NCBI GenBank assembly: GCA_002415335.1
Contig: DHXL01000230.1
Coordinates: 14,577 to 26,883, forward strand
Direction of reading: 5' to 3'
DNA: 12,307 nucleotides
DNA from: Oxalobacteraceae bacterium UBA5157
GTDB lineage: Bacteria; Pseudomonadota; Gammaproteobacteria; Burkholderiales; Burkholderiaceae_D
The notes beneath the pieces are model-generated. The model was not told the DNA's origin and made no database searches. It saw only the letters and a list, made by a program, of their open reading frames with translations. Below are positions 1 through 7,475 of this stretch, in pieces. The translations under genes and the position numbers were made by a program. Each line of letters starts with the position of its first letter. Positions within the stretch are counted from its first letter, which is position 1.

Positions 1-690
1 GCGCAACTGCTCAAGACCGTTCGGGTCGAGATAGCCGCCGCTGGACCTAAGCTCGACAACTTGCGGCTCCTGCCCCAGCCGTTGCCATTGCGCCGCAAAT
101 GCTTTGGCGGCGCGACGCTGCCACGCAACGCCGGTGGAAACGACCAGCGCATTCGGTGCTTTCCGGTCGGCCCAGGCCTCGGCGGCGATCTGGCGCGCCT
201 CGTCCTCGATCGACAGACTCATCACCAGCAGCTGCGGCGGCAACACCAACCCGTCGGGGCCGACATCGGGCTGCGTCAACGCGATGGTCGGCTTGCGCAC
301 GACATCGCCGCGCGCGATCAGCGTGACGCCACTGCGCGACAGCGGGCCGATCACGATATCGTTGTGTGCAGCAGCATCGGCGTAGCCGGTGATCAAGCCG
401 GACGCACTGTCGTCGGTCTCGACCACATTGACCTCCACGCCATCCATCTCGTGCGCGTAGCCCGCCAAAAAGCCGGCCCGGACGGCGTCCGCGGCCGGTC
501 CGAGACTCTCTGAGCGCAACGGCAACAGGAGTGCCATGCGGACTCTTGGCGGCGGCCGATCCGGGTCCGCAGCCGTGCCCGGCGGCGCCGCTTGCGCAAT
601 CGGCATCGTGGTTGTAATTGCCTGCGTAGAAGGGCACAATCCACTGAGTACTGCTGCCAGCACCAGTCCTTTCGCCATTTCACGCCACAT
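1..690 (-). CDS. LpoA/LppC-family penicillin-binding protein activator, partial (N-terminal 230 residues)
   Basis: The reading frame is open from the ATG at 690 to the window edge (230 codons, no stop), so the C-terminus lies outside. A start at 690 is favoured by a GGGAGG Shine-Dalgarno five bases upstream. Residues 1-24 look like a signal peptide (hydrophobic GLVLAAVLSGL, then STQA). A Cys at position 19 is preceded by S-G-L, which is a poor lipobox, so a soluble periplasmic form is possible. From about residue 50 there is an LppC-like periplasmic-binding fold: ALLLPL (53-58), AGFLAGY (72-78) and DIVIGPLSRSGV (111-122) match the family pattern. E. coli LpoA is an outer-membrane lipoprotein that activates PBP1A and has an extra N-terminal TPR-like domain; that domain is absent here, so this is a short form. 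It is divergent from rsmI, as yraM and yraL are in E. coli. Family assignment is fairly sure; the PBP partner is inferred. Confidence 0.83.
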   Translation of the reverse strand, partial: MWREMAKGLVLAAVLSGLCPSTQAITTTMPIAQAAPPGTAADPDRPPPRVRMALLLPLRSESLGPAADAVRAGFLAGYAHEMDGVEVNVVETDDSASGLITGYADAAAHNDIVIGPLSRSGVTLIARGDVVRKPTIALTQPDVGPDGLVLPPQLLVMSLSIEDEARQIAAEAWADRKAPNALVVSTGVAWQRRAAKAFAAQWQRLGQEPQVVELRSSGGYLDPNGLEQLR

Positions 691-695
691 CGCCG

Positions 696-701
696 CCTCC
701 C
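696..701 (-). promoter_or_regulatory. Shine-Dalgarno of the LpoA-like gene
   Basis: GGGAGG on the minus strand lies five bases before the ATG at 690 and fixes that start over the in-frame ATG at 678. It sits inside the 12-bp gap between the two divergent start codons and ends one base before the rsmI ATG, so the rsmI side reads CCTCCC and cannot have a Shine-Dalgarno of its own there. Confidence 0.7.
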
Positions 702-702
702 A

Positions 703-1611
703 ATGACCCAACCTAATTCCAATGCCCCGGCCTCCGCGGTCACCTCATGCATGCACGAGGTGACGCAGCAAACCTATCCAGCCTCGACATTATATGTGGT
801 GGCCACCCCGATCGGGAACGCCGGCGATATTACTTTGCGCGCGTTGCACGTGTTGGCAATTGCCGATGCGGTGGCCTGCGAGGACACCCGCAACACCGCG
901 CATCTGCTAACCCGCTACGGCCTGTCGAAAAACCTGATCGCCGCGCACCAGCACAACGAGCGCGAAGTGGCCGACAAGTTGATTGCGCGGCTGCAGGCAG
1001 GCCAACGCATCGCGCTGGTTTCCGACGCCGGCACGCCGGCCGTATCGGATCCCGGTGCGCGCATCGTCGATGCCGTGCGCAGTGCCGGCTTTCGCGTGAT
1101 GCCGCTGCCGGGCGCATCGGCGGCGATCAGTGCGCTGTCTGCCAGCGGGCTGCTGAACGAGCGGTTCTATTTTGTCGGCTTCTTGCCGGCCAAGGCCGGC
1201 CAGCGCGAGACGTTGCTGTCCGGCTTGCGCGGAATTGCGGCGACGCTGGTTTTTTACGAGGCGCCGCATCGGATCACTGAAGCGGTCGACGCGCTGGCGG
1301 CAATGTTCGAGCCATCCCGTCAAGTCGTGTTCGCGCGCGAGCTGACCAAGCTGTTCGAGGAAATCCATCGCGGCCCGTTGTCCGAGGCAGCGGCTTGGCT
1401 GAAGGCGGATCCGCATCGGGAAAAAGGCGAGTTCGTGATTCTGCTCGAGGGCGCCCCCACCGAGGCCGACGCCGACAGCGCCGAAGCGGATCGGGTGCTC
1501 TCGATCCTGCTGACGGAATGCCCGGTCAGGCAGGCCGCCGCGCTGGCGGCGCAGATCACCGGACGAAAAAAGAATGCGCTGTACGAGCGGGCGCTGCAGC
1601 TCAAGGGATAA
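703..1611 (+). CDS. rsmI: 16S rRNA (cytidine(1402)-2'-O)-methyltransferase RsmI
   Basis: The product uses S-adenosylmethionine to 2'-O-methylate C1402 in the P-site region of 16S rRNA. With the ATG at 703 the protein has 302 residues, close to the E. coli enzyme (about 286). The tetrapyrrole-methylase fold is clear: YVVATPIGN (31-39), CEDTRNT (59-65), SDAGTPAVSDPG (107-118), LPGASA (135-140), FYEAPHR (184-190) and KGEF (241-244). The C-terminal segment (about 263-302, with VRQAAALAAQITGRKKNALY) is the small helical domain typical of RsmI. The start is uncertain: neither 703 nor the in-frame ATG at 751 has a Shine-Dalgarno. I prefer 703 because it clears the neighbouring gene; the frame remains open upstream to 592, but that part overlaps the signal peptide of the divergent gene. 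The promoter must lie inside the divergent gene. It converges with rlpA. Confidence 0.96.
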   Translation: MTQPNSNAPASAVTSCMHEVTQQTYPASTLYVVATPIGNAGDITLRALHVLAIADAVACEDTRNTAHLLTRYGLSKNLIAAHQHNEREVADKLIARLQAGQRIALVSDAGTPAVSDPGARIVDAVRSAGFRVMPLPGASAAISALSASGLLNERFYFVGFLPAKAGQRETLLSGLRGIAATLVFYEAPHRITEAVDALAAMFEPSRQVVFARELTKLFEEIHRGPLSEAAAWLKADPHREKGEFVILLEGAPTEADADSAEADRVLSILLTECPVRQAAALAAQITGRKKNALYERALQLKG

Positions 1612-1627
1612 CCGCCTCGCGACCGGT

Positions 1628-2695
1628 TCAACGCTGCACGATGAGCGGCTTGGATAACCCCGCATCCTGCACTTGCTGCGCCGCGAAGGATGCCTCGGCG
1701 CGGCTCGCGAAGGGGCCGCCGTACAACCGGTAAAATACGCCGTAAGGTGCAACTTCAATCGGGGGCAAGCCGGCCCAGTTTTGCAGCAAGCGCGCCCGTA
1801 CCGCCTCGGCATTGGCGGCTTCCTCGTAGGCGCCAAATTGAAGGTAGAAGCCGCCGGCGCCGGCGTCGTTGGTGATCGCAAGCGGGGCCGGCGCGGCGCT
1901 CGTCTCGGGAATCATGGGCGGCAGCGGCGCTCCGAGCGCCATCGTCCCGGTCGTCTGCGTCGCCGCCGCAATCGCAGGCGGCGGCTCTACCGGCACAGGT
2001 GTCGTTTCGGCCACGCGCTGCGCCGGAGCTTGCTGCTCGCGCACGATGCGCTCGATTTCGTCCGGCAGCAGGCGTTCGACTTCGAGCCGGCCGCTGCCCT
2101 TGCCAAGATAGCCGAGTTTGAGCGCGGCGGTATAAGACAAGTCGATAATCCGGCCGGAGTGAAACGGTCCGCGATCGTTGACGCGCACGATCACTTGTAC
2201 GCCATTGTCGAGATTGGTGACGCGCGCATACGAAGGAATCGGCAAGGTCGGATGGGCCGCGCTCATCTGGTACATATCGTAACGCTCGCCGGATGAGGTC
2301 TTCTGGCCATTGAATTTTTTGCCGTACCAGCTCCCAATGCCGCGCTGCTTGAAAGCGCGGCCATCGGTGATCGGCGTATAGGTCTTGCCGAACACGACAT
2401 ACGGCTTATTGCCATGCGTCGAATAGGGCTCGACATCGGGGATCGCGTCCGGCGTGTCGAGCAAGTCGTCCGGCGGCGTGTCGCCCGGCCCGTCATCCTG
2501 GTAATATCCGCCGCGGCCGGAGCCCGCCGGCGGCAGTTGCGCGGCGCGCGGTGCATTCTTGCCGCGTGCGGCCGGTACGAATGGACGGCTCGGCGCGGCG
2601 TCGCCGGCGGGCGCGCGCGGCACACTGCCACATCCGGCCAGCGCCAGGACCATCAGGCAGATTGCCGCAAGCAGTCCTCGACTACGCATAACCAT
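1628..2695 (-). CDS. rlpA: RlpA, septal-ring lytic transglycosylase-family lipoprotein with SPOR domain
   Basis: The 355-residue protein begins with a lipoprotein signal ending LALAGC, placing the lipidated Cys at residue 22. A proline- and glycine-rich linker follows (about 23-110). The double-psi beta-barrel spans about 118-208 (GSWYGKKFNG, then SSGERYDMYQMSAAHPTLP, then VNDRGPF, GRIIDLS). It retains E137, D140, H148 and D174, equivalent to conserved active-site residues of Pseudomonas RlpA, which cleaves glycan strands lacking stem peptides. A second Ala/Pro-rich linker (about 221-280) leads to a C-terminal SPOR domain (FYLQFGAY at 283-290 to LIVQ at 351-354), which in this family binds denuded septal glycan. 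The domain content suggests an active enzyme; activity itself is inferred. It is the last gene of the mre/mrd cluster, 30 bp after mrdB, an order also known in E. coli (mrdA-mrdB-rlpA). Confidence 0.95.
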   Translation of the reverse strand: MVMRSRGLLAAICLMVLALAGCGSVPRAPAGDAAPSRPFVPAARGKNAPRAAQLPPAGSGRGGYYQDDGPGDTPPDDLLDTPDAIPDVEPYSTHGNKPYVVFGKTYTPITDGRAFKQRGIGSWYGKKFNGQKTSSGERYDMYQMSAAHPTLPIPSYARVTNLDNGVQVIVRVNDRGPFHSGRIIDLSYTAALKLGYLGKGSGRLEVERLLPDEIERIVREQQAPAQRVAETTPVPVEPPPAIAAATQTTGTMALGAPLPPMIPETSAAPAPLAITNDAGAGGFYLQFGAYEEAANAEAVRARLLQNWAGLPPIEVAPYGVFYRLYGGPFASRAEASFAAQQVQDAGLSKPLIVQR

Positions 2696-2701
2696 CGTGC
2701 G

Positions 2702-2707
2702 CTCCTT
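2702..2707 (-). promoter_or_regulatory. Shine-Dalgarno of rlpA
   Basis: AAGGAG on the minus strand is six bases before the ATG at 2695. This decides for the first Met of MVMRSRG over the third residue, which would be spaced 12 bases away. It lies in the 30-bp gap after mrdB. Confidence 0.65.
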
Positions 2708-2725
2708 CGCTCTGTGTTTTTCGGT

Positions 2726-3838
2726 TCAGGTCTGCACCAGTTTGCGGTGGCGTTGAATGCTCATCAGGATGCCGGCGCCCAGGGCGAGCGTGACCAGTGC
2801 GGTGCCGCCATAGCTCATAAACGGCAGCGGCACACCGACCACCGGTAGCAGGCCGCTGACCATTCCCATGTTGACAAATGCGTAGGTGAAGAAAATCATC
2901 GTGATCGCGCCGGCCAGCAAGCGCGTGAAAAAGGTCGGCGCGTTGGCGGCGATGATCAAGCCCCGTCCGATCAGCAGCATGTATAAAATCATTAGCACGA
3001 TATTACCGATCAGGCCGAATTCTTCCGAATATACGGCAAAGATGAAGTCGGTGGTACGCTCCGGAATAAATTCGAGGTGCGCCTGCGTCCCTTGCAGCCA
3101 GCCTTTGCCGGTAATCCCGCCGGAGCCGACCGCGATGGTCGACTGGATAATGTGAAAGCCCTTGCCGAGCGGATCGGAAGTGGGATCGATCAGCATCATC
3201 ACACGCTCGCGCTGGTAACCGTGCAGCATCGACCAGACCACCGGCAAGCTGGCGCCGACGGCCGCCACCAGACCGGCCAGCACCTTCCATGACAACCCGG
3301 CCAGGAAGATCACGTAAAACCCGGCCGCCAGCACCAGCACCGCCGTGCCGAGATCGGGCTGGCGCGCAATCAGGCCGACCGGGATCGCGAGCAGCACGCC
3401 GGCCACCAGAAACTCTTGCCAGCGTATCAGGTTCTCGCGCTTCTGGAAGAACCACGCCAGCATCAAGGGCATCGCGATCTTCATGATTTCGGAAGGCTGG
3501 ATCACGACGCCGACATTGAGCCAGCGGCGCGCGCCTTTCTTGACCAGGCCGAACGTCGCGACCGCGATCAGCAGCGCGATGCCGACGCTGTAGATCGGAA
3601 CCGCAAAACGCATCAAGGTTTGCGGCGACACATTGGCGACAATCCACATCACGACGAACGCCACCAGAATGTTTCGCAGCTGATCTTCGACCCTCCCCGG
3701 GAAATCGATGCCGGCCGAATACAGGGTGACGATCCCGACCGACAGAAGCAGGAAAATGATCAGTGCCAACGGGCCGTCGAACACGGTCAGGTAGGATCGG
3801 ACAATTGGCCACATCGGGCGGCGTTCGGTTAGGCGCAT
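2726..3838 (-). CDS. mrdB: RodA, SEDS-family peptidoglycan glycosyltransferase
   Basis: RodA polymerises lipid II into glycan strands during side-wall growth and works as a pair with PBP2. The 370-residue product is a polytopic membrane protein with roughly ten hydrophobic segments, the usual length (E. coli RodA 370). Family signatures are present: KKGARRWLNVG (100-110), QPSEIMK (114-120), RQPDLGTA (159-166), GWLQGTQAHLEFIPERTTDF (246-265) and the C-terminal LPVVGVPLPFMSYGGTAL (331-348). D264 in ERTTDF corresponds to the catalytic Asp262 of E. coli RodA. The start at 3838 lies 11 bp after the mrdA stop; no strong Shine-Dalgarno is visible (AAGGA is about 17 bases upstream), which suggests translational coupling to mrdA. 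An in-frame ATG eight codons later (MWPIVRSYL) is an alternative start. Confidence 0.96.
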   Translation of the reverse strand: MRLTERRPMWPIVRSYLTVFDGPLALIIFLLLSVGIVTLYSAGIDFPGRVEDQLRNILVAFVVMWIVANVSPQTLMRFAVPIYSVGIALLIAVATFGLVKKGARRWLNVGVVIQPSEIMKIAMPLMLAWFFQKRENLIRWQEFLVAGVLLAIPVGLIARQPDLGTAVLVLAAGFYVIFLAGLSWKVLAGLVAAVGASLPVVWSMLHGYQRERVMMLIDPTSDPLGKGFHIIQSTIAVGSGGITGKGWLQGTQAHLEFIPERTTDFIFAVYSEEFGLIGNIVLMILYMLLIGRGLIIAANAPTFFTRLLAGAITMIFFTYAFVNMGMVSGLLPVVGVPLPFMSYGGTALVTLALGAGILMSIQRHRKLVQT

Positions 3839-3849
3839 CGCATCTGCTT

Positions 3850-5835
3850 TCAGTCCTTGTTGCCATCGGTTTCGGCGCCGGCCCCGGGGCCGCCGACCGA
3901 TTCTGCCTCGGCTTTCAGCGCGGCCGCGGCACGCAGATCGGGGGCCGCGCCGGCCTTCATCGTCGGAGCCTGGTCCTTGCTTTCCGGGCGCTTGCCAAGC
4001 AGGTAAAAGTCGAGCGCCTTGCGTACGATCGGCGCCGCGGCTTCGGCGCCGAAGCCGCCGTTCTCGACGATCACGGCGATTGCGATGCGCGGCTTGTCGG
4101 CTGGCGCAAATGCGGTGAACAGCGAATGATCGCGCTGCCGTTCGCTCACCTTCTTGGAATCGTATTTCTCATTCTTCTTGAGCGCAACCACTTGCGCGGT
4201 TCCGGTTTTTCCGGCCGCGACGTATCCGGCATTGGCGAAGGCCCTGGCACCGGTTCCTTCGTGGATCACACCGACCATCGCACGTTTGACGATGTCGATA
4301 TTTTCCTGTTTCAGCGGAATCCGATAACTCTCCTTCGGAACCGTCAGCGTGCGCTGGCGCGTGGCGCCGTCCTCGATGATCTTCACGAGGTGCGGCTTCA
4401 TCACCACGCCGTTGTTGGCCAGGGTCGCTACAGCGTGCGCCATTTGCAGCGGCGTAAACGAATTGTAGCCCTGACCGATGCCGAGTGAAATGGTCTCGCC
4501 GGCGTACCATTTCTTCTGCTCCGGCCGCTTGTACGCGCCCCGCTTCCATGCGGTCGAAGGAAGCAAGCCGGCACGTTCATGGTCAAGGTCGATGCCGGTT
4601 AATTGACCGAAGCCGAACGGTTTCATGAAATCATGAATCGCATCCACCCCCAGATCGTTGGCGAGCATGTAGTAGTAGGTGTCGCATGACTGGACAATCG
4701 ACTTGTACATGTCGACGCTGCCATGGCCGGTGTGGACATCGTCGTTGAAGCGGTGGTTGCCGAACATGAAGAACCCGGGGTCGAAGATGACCGTCGCGGG
4801 GGTGCGCTTGCCCAGCTCCAGCGCGGCCAGCGCCATGAACGGCTTGTAAGTCGAGCCCGGCGGATAAGTGCCGGACAGCGGCCGGTTCAGGAGCGGACGA
4901 TCGAGCGAGGTATTTAGCTCATCCCAGCTTTGCTGGTCGATTCCTTCGACGAACAGATTTGGATCGTAGGTAGGCTTCGACACATAGGCCAGGATATCGC
5001 CGGTGGCCGGCTCGATCGCGACCAGTGCGCCACGGCGGTCACCGAATGCTTCTTCGACGATTTTCTGCAGTTCGATATCGATCGACAGCACCAGGTTGTC
5101 GCCCGGCGTGGCCGGCGTGCGCGAGAGCGTACGCACGGCGCGGCCGCCGGCCGTTACCTCAACTTCTTCATACCCGGTAGTGCCGTGCAACTGCTTTTCG
5201 TAACTCTTTTCCAATCCTTCCTTGCCGATGTAATCGGTGCCGCTATAGTTGGCGGAATCCTCCATCTCGTCGATGTTGTCGGCGTCTTTCTGGCTCACGC
5301 GTCCGATGTAGCCGATCACGTGCGAGGCCACAGCGCCCAGCGGATACTGGCGGAACAGGCGCGCCTGGATTTCGACGCCGGGGAAACGGAATCGCTGCAC
5401 GGTGAAGCGCGCCACTTCTTCATCGCTGAGCCGGGTACGGATCGGCGTGCTATCAAAGTTCTTGGATTCCTCCAGCAGCTTGTGGAAGCGCTTGCGGTCC
5501 TTGGGCTGGATTTCGACCAGCTGCGCCAGCTGGTCGATCACTGCATCCATGTCGCCGTTGATCTTGGATGGCGTAATTTCGAGCGTGTAGGCAGAAAAAT
5601 TGCGCGCCAGTACCGCGCCGTTTCGGTCAACGATGAGGCCGCGGTTCGGCACGATCGGCACCACCGAAATGCGGTTATCTTCAGCCTGTGCCGCATAATC
5701 GCTGTGCTTGTACACCTGCAGCCACAGAAACCGTGCCAGCAGCAAGCCGAAACAGATGAACACGAACGCGCCTACCGCTGACAGGCGCAGGCGGAAAAAA
5801 TGCAATTCGCGTTCGGTGTTCTTGAATTCAGTCAT
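3850..5835 (-). CDS. mrdA: Penicillin-binding protein 2, elongasome transpeptidase
   Basis: This monofunctional class B PBP crosslinks peptidoglycan for cell elongation in complex with RodA and MreC/MreD. The 661-residue protein has a short cytoplasmic N-terminus, one membrane anchor (about 19-40, GAFVFICFGLLLARF), a pedestal/dimerisation region including VPNRGLIVDRNG (62-73), and the transpeptidase domain (about 265-615). Active-site motifs are intact: STYK at 328-331 with S328 as acylated serine, SCD at 383-385 and KTG at 543-545 (AAGKTGTAQ). A low-complexity Ala/Glu/Gly-rich tail of about 45 residues (617-661) extends beyond the transpeptidase domain and explains why it is longer than E. 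coli PBP2 (633). The gene lies 33 bp after mreD and 11 bp before mrdB. The Shine-Dalgarno is weak (GGAA about nine bases upstream of the start at 5835). Confidence 0.97.
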   Translation of the reverse strand: MTEFKNTERELHFFRLRLSAVGAFVFICFGLLLARFLWLQVYKHSDYAAQAEDNRISVVPIVPNRGLIVDRNGAVLARNFSAYTLEITPSKINGDMDAVIDQLAQLVEIQPKDRKRFHKLLEESKNFDSTPIRTRLSDEEVARFTVQRFRFPGVEIQARLFRQYPLGAVASHVIGYIGRVSQKDADNIDEMEDSANYSGTDYIGKEGLEKSYEKQLHGTTGYEEVEVTAGGRAVRTLSRTPATPGDNLVLSIDIELQKIVEEAFGDRRGALVAIEPATGDILAYVSKPTYDPNLFVEGIDQQSWDELNTSLDRPLLNRPLSGTYPPGSTYKPFMALAALELGKRTPATVIFDPGFFMFGNHRFNDDVHTGHGSVDMYKSIVQSCDTYYYMLANDLGVDAIHDFMKPFGFGQLTGIDLDHERAGLLPSTAWKRGAYKRPEQKKWYAGETISLGIGQGYNSFTPLQMAHAVATLANNGVVMKPHLVKIIEDGATRQRTLTVPKESYRIPLKQENIDIVKRAMVGVIHEGTGARAFANAGYVAAGKTGTAQVVALKKNEKYDSKKVSERQRDHSLFTAFAPADKPRIAIAVIVENGGFGAEAAAPIVRKALDFYLLGKRPESKDQAPTMKAGAAPDLRAAAALKAEAESVGGPGAGAETDGNKD

Positions 5836-5868
5836 GTGCTGGTTCCGTCACGGCGAGCGTGGCGCGCA

Positions 5869-6381
5869 TCAGATCGGCCGCGTCTCATCGTGATCGATCG
5901 CGCGCCGTTGCGGCGCGAGCAAGATCCAGGTCACGATCGGCCACATGGCTGCGGCGACCAGACTCTCGGAAAAATACAGCCAGCCGGGGAATTTCCCGCT
6001 CACCGTCAAGCGCACCACCAATTGGACGGCTTGCGTCAGCAGTAACAACGGCAACACATGCACGGCTTGCGTCAGCGCCGGAAACCAGAGTACGCGGCGA
6101 TGGATCATGATGGCGAAGTAGGACAGCAGCGTATAGGCCAGTGCGTTTTCGCCGAGCAATGCGGCGTCGTGCACGTCCATCAGCAGGCCCATGAAAAAGG
6201 CAACGCCGATGCCGACCTTGCGCGGCTGGTGAATGCTCCAGAACACCAGCACCAGCGCCACAAAGTCCGGTACGCCAACCGCATGGCCCCACGGCAGCAG
6301 ATTCAGGAAAAAGGCGAGCAACAAACTGATCGCAATGAATACCGGATTGGCCGGCAGCAGGATGTAATGCGGATGGTTCAT
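5869..6381 (-). CDS. mreD: Rod shape-determining protein MreD
   Basis: MreD is a small inner-membrane protein that binds MreC and tunes activation of RodA-PBP2. This 170-residue product is very hydrophobic with five to six predicted transmembrane helices (about 12-30, 36-50, 56-70, 78-95, 102-125 and 140-156). Family-like elements include VPDFVALVLVFW (37-48) and GIGVAFFMGLLMDV (57-70). Its ATG overlaps the mreC stop in an ATGA, so translation is probably coupled. Length and position between mreC and mrdA agree with the conserved mreBCD-mrdAB order. Confidence 0.94.
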   Translation of the reverse strand: MNHPHYILLPANPVFIAISLLLAFFLNLLPWGHAVGVPDFVALVLVFWSIHQPRKVGIGVAFFMGLLMDVHDAALLGENALAYTLLSYFAIMIHRRVLWFPALTQAVHVLPLLLLTQAVQLVVRLTVSGKFPGWLYFSESLVAAAMWPIVTWILLAPQRRAIDHDETRPI

Positions 6382-7334
6382 CGCGCGGGCCCCTTGGTTG
6401 GCGCTGCATTGTCTCTGGCGGCCTCGCGCGCCGCATCCTGGGCACGCTTGCGGACGGTCCGCTTGTCGGTCGGTTCATCCGGTGCCAGGCGCGGAGCGAT
6501 GTGCGCATCGGCCAGCAGAATCAGCAACTGCCGATTGCGATCGATGCCGGCCGAGGGCTGACACACGATGCGGGCAAAGGCATCGCCCGACTTGTTTTCG
6601 ACCTGCACCACCTTAGCCACCGCCAGTCCGCGCGGATACACGCCATCGATGCCGGAGGTGACCAGCACGTCGCCTTTTTGAATATCGGCGTTGGCGGCCA
6701 TGAATCGCAAGTCGAGCACGCCCGACTGGCCGCGGCCGTAAGCGATGCTGCGCAAGCCGCTGCGCACGACCTGGACCGGGATCGCCTGATCCTTGTCGGT
6801 CAACAAAGTGACTTCGGAAGTAAACGGGAACACGCGCGTGACCTGGCCGACCACGCCGACCTCGTCGATCACCGGCTGGCCTAGCGCAACGCCGTGCCGG
6901 GTGCCGCGGTCAAGCACGATCTTGCGCGTGAACGCGTCGCGTGCGTCATACAGGATTTCACTCATGATCGACTTGAGCGGCACTTGCGCGCTCGCGCCAA
7001 GCAAGCGGCGCAACTGTGCGTTCTCTGCACCCAGTTGCTGCGCCTGCTGCAGGGCTTGCGCATTGACGACCTGCTGGCGCTTCAGATTCTTGTTTTCTTG
7101 TTCCACCACCGCGAGCGAGTAGAAATAGTCGCCGATCCGGTACGCCGCATCGCGCGGCAGCAAGGCCGCCGACTGTAACGGGTATAAGACGGTGGCGACC
7201 ACCTGGCGGATCATGGCGAGCGAGCGCAGGCGCGAATCGGCGACCAACAGTGCGATCGCAATCAATGCAAAAAACACCACTTTGGCACGCGCCGAGGCAC
7301 CTTGCTTGAAAAGTGGCGGTGGGCTGTATTCCAT
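6378..7334 (-). CDS. mreC: Rod shape-determining protein MreC
   Basis: MreC is a bitopic inner-membrane protein that forms periplasmic assemblies and switches PBP2-RodA on. The 318-residue product has a cytoplasmic N-terminus, one transmembrane helix (about 18-32, AKVVFFALIAIALLV), a Gln/Leu/Asn-rich coiled coil (about 76-112) and the periplasmic beta-barrel core (about 120-275). Core signatures are LDRGTRHGVALGQPV (141-155), GVVGQVTRV (160-168), LLTDKDQAIPV (177-187) and GDVLVTSGIDGVYPRGLAV (221-239). A charged Arg/Ala tail (about 282-318) follows. The start at 7334 has only a weak AGG about seven bases upstream. It is separated from mreB by 141 bp, the longest gap in the operon, and overlaps mreD by four bases. 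Confidence 0.95.
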   Translation of the reverse strand: MEYSPPPLFKQGASARAKVVFFALIAIALLVADSRLRSLAMIRQVVATVLYPLQSAALLPRDAAYRIGDYFYSLAVVEQENKNLKRQQVVNAQALQQAQQLGAENAQLRRLLGASAQVPLKSIMSEILYDARDAFTRKIVLDRGTRHGVALGQPVIDEVGVVGQVTRVFPFTSEVTLLTDKDQAIPVQVVRSGLRSIAYGRGQSGVLDLRFMAANADIQKGDVLVTSGIDGVYPRGLAVAKVVQVENKSGDAFARIVCQPSAGIDRNRQLLILLADAHIAPRLAPDEPTDKRTVRKRAQDAAREAARDNAAPTKGPAR

Positions 7335-7475
7335 TTAACGCCTGGCAGACCTGCTAATTGGTTGTTCGCGCCGCCGCGCTACGACGACACGGCCTCCATA
7401 AGTGTCAGCACCCATCCCGCTGCCTTTGCAATCCGAAAATTCGCGCAACGCCGGGGATACGAAACATCCTGCCGC

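Noticed and set aside
47..637. 196-codon minus-strand open frame, Arg/Gly-rich
   Set aside because: It is out of frame with the LpoA-like gene, which has a signal peptide, family motifs and a good ribosome binding site; the open frame is a by-product of high GC.
592..702. 37-codon N-terminal extension of the rsmI frame
   Set aside because: It is Arg-rich, lacks RsmI similarity and overlaps the signal peptide of the divergent gene.
1610..1628. Possible bidirectional terminator between convergent rsmI and rlpA (AACCG/CGGTT, nine-base loop)
   Set aside because: The stem is only five base pairs and no T-run follows on either strand; such repeats are common by chance in GC-rich DNA.
907..1881. 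324-codon minus-strand open frame opposite rsmI
   Set aside because: It is Arg/Gln/Ala-rich with no family motifs and lies antisense to clearly conserved RsmI coding sequence and rlpA.
4930..5781. 283-codon plus-strand open frame opposite mrdA
   Set aside because: It is fully antisense to PBP2 coding sequence and shows the Asp/Arg/His/Gln-rich composition expected of a complementary-strand shadow.
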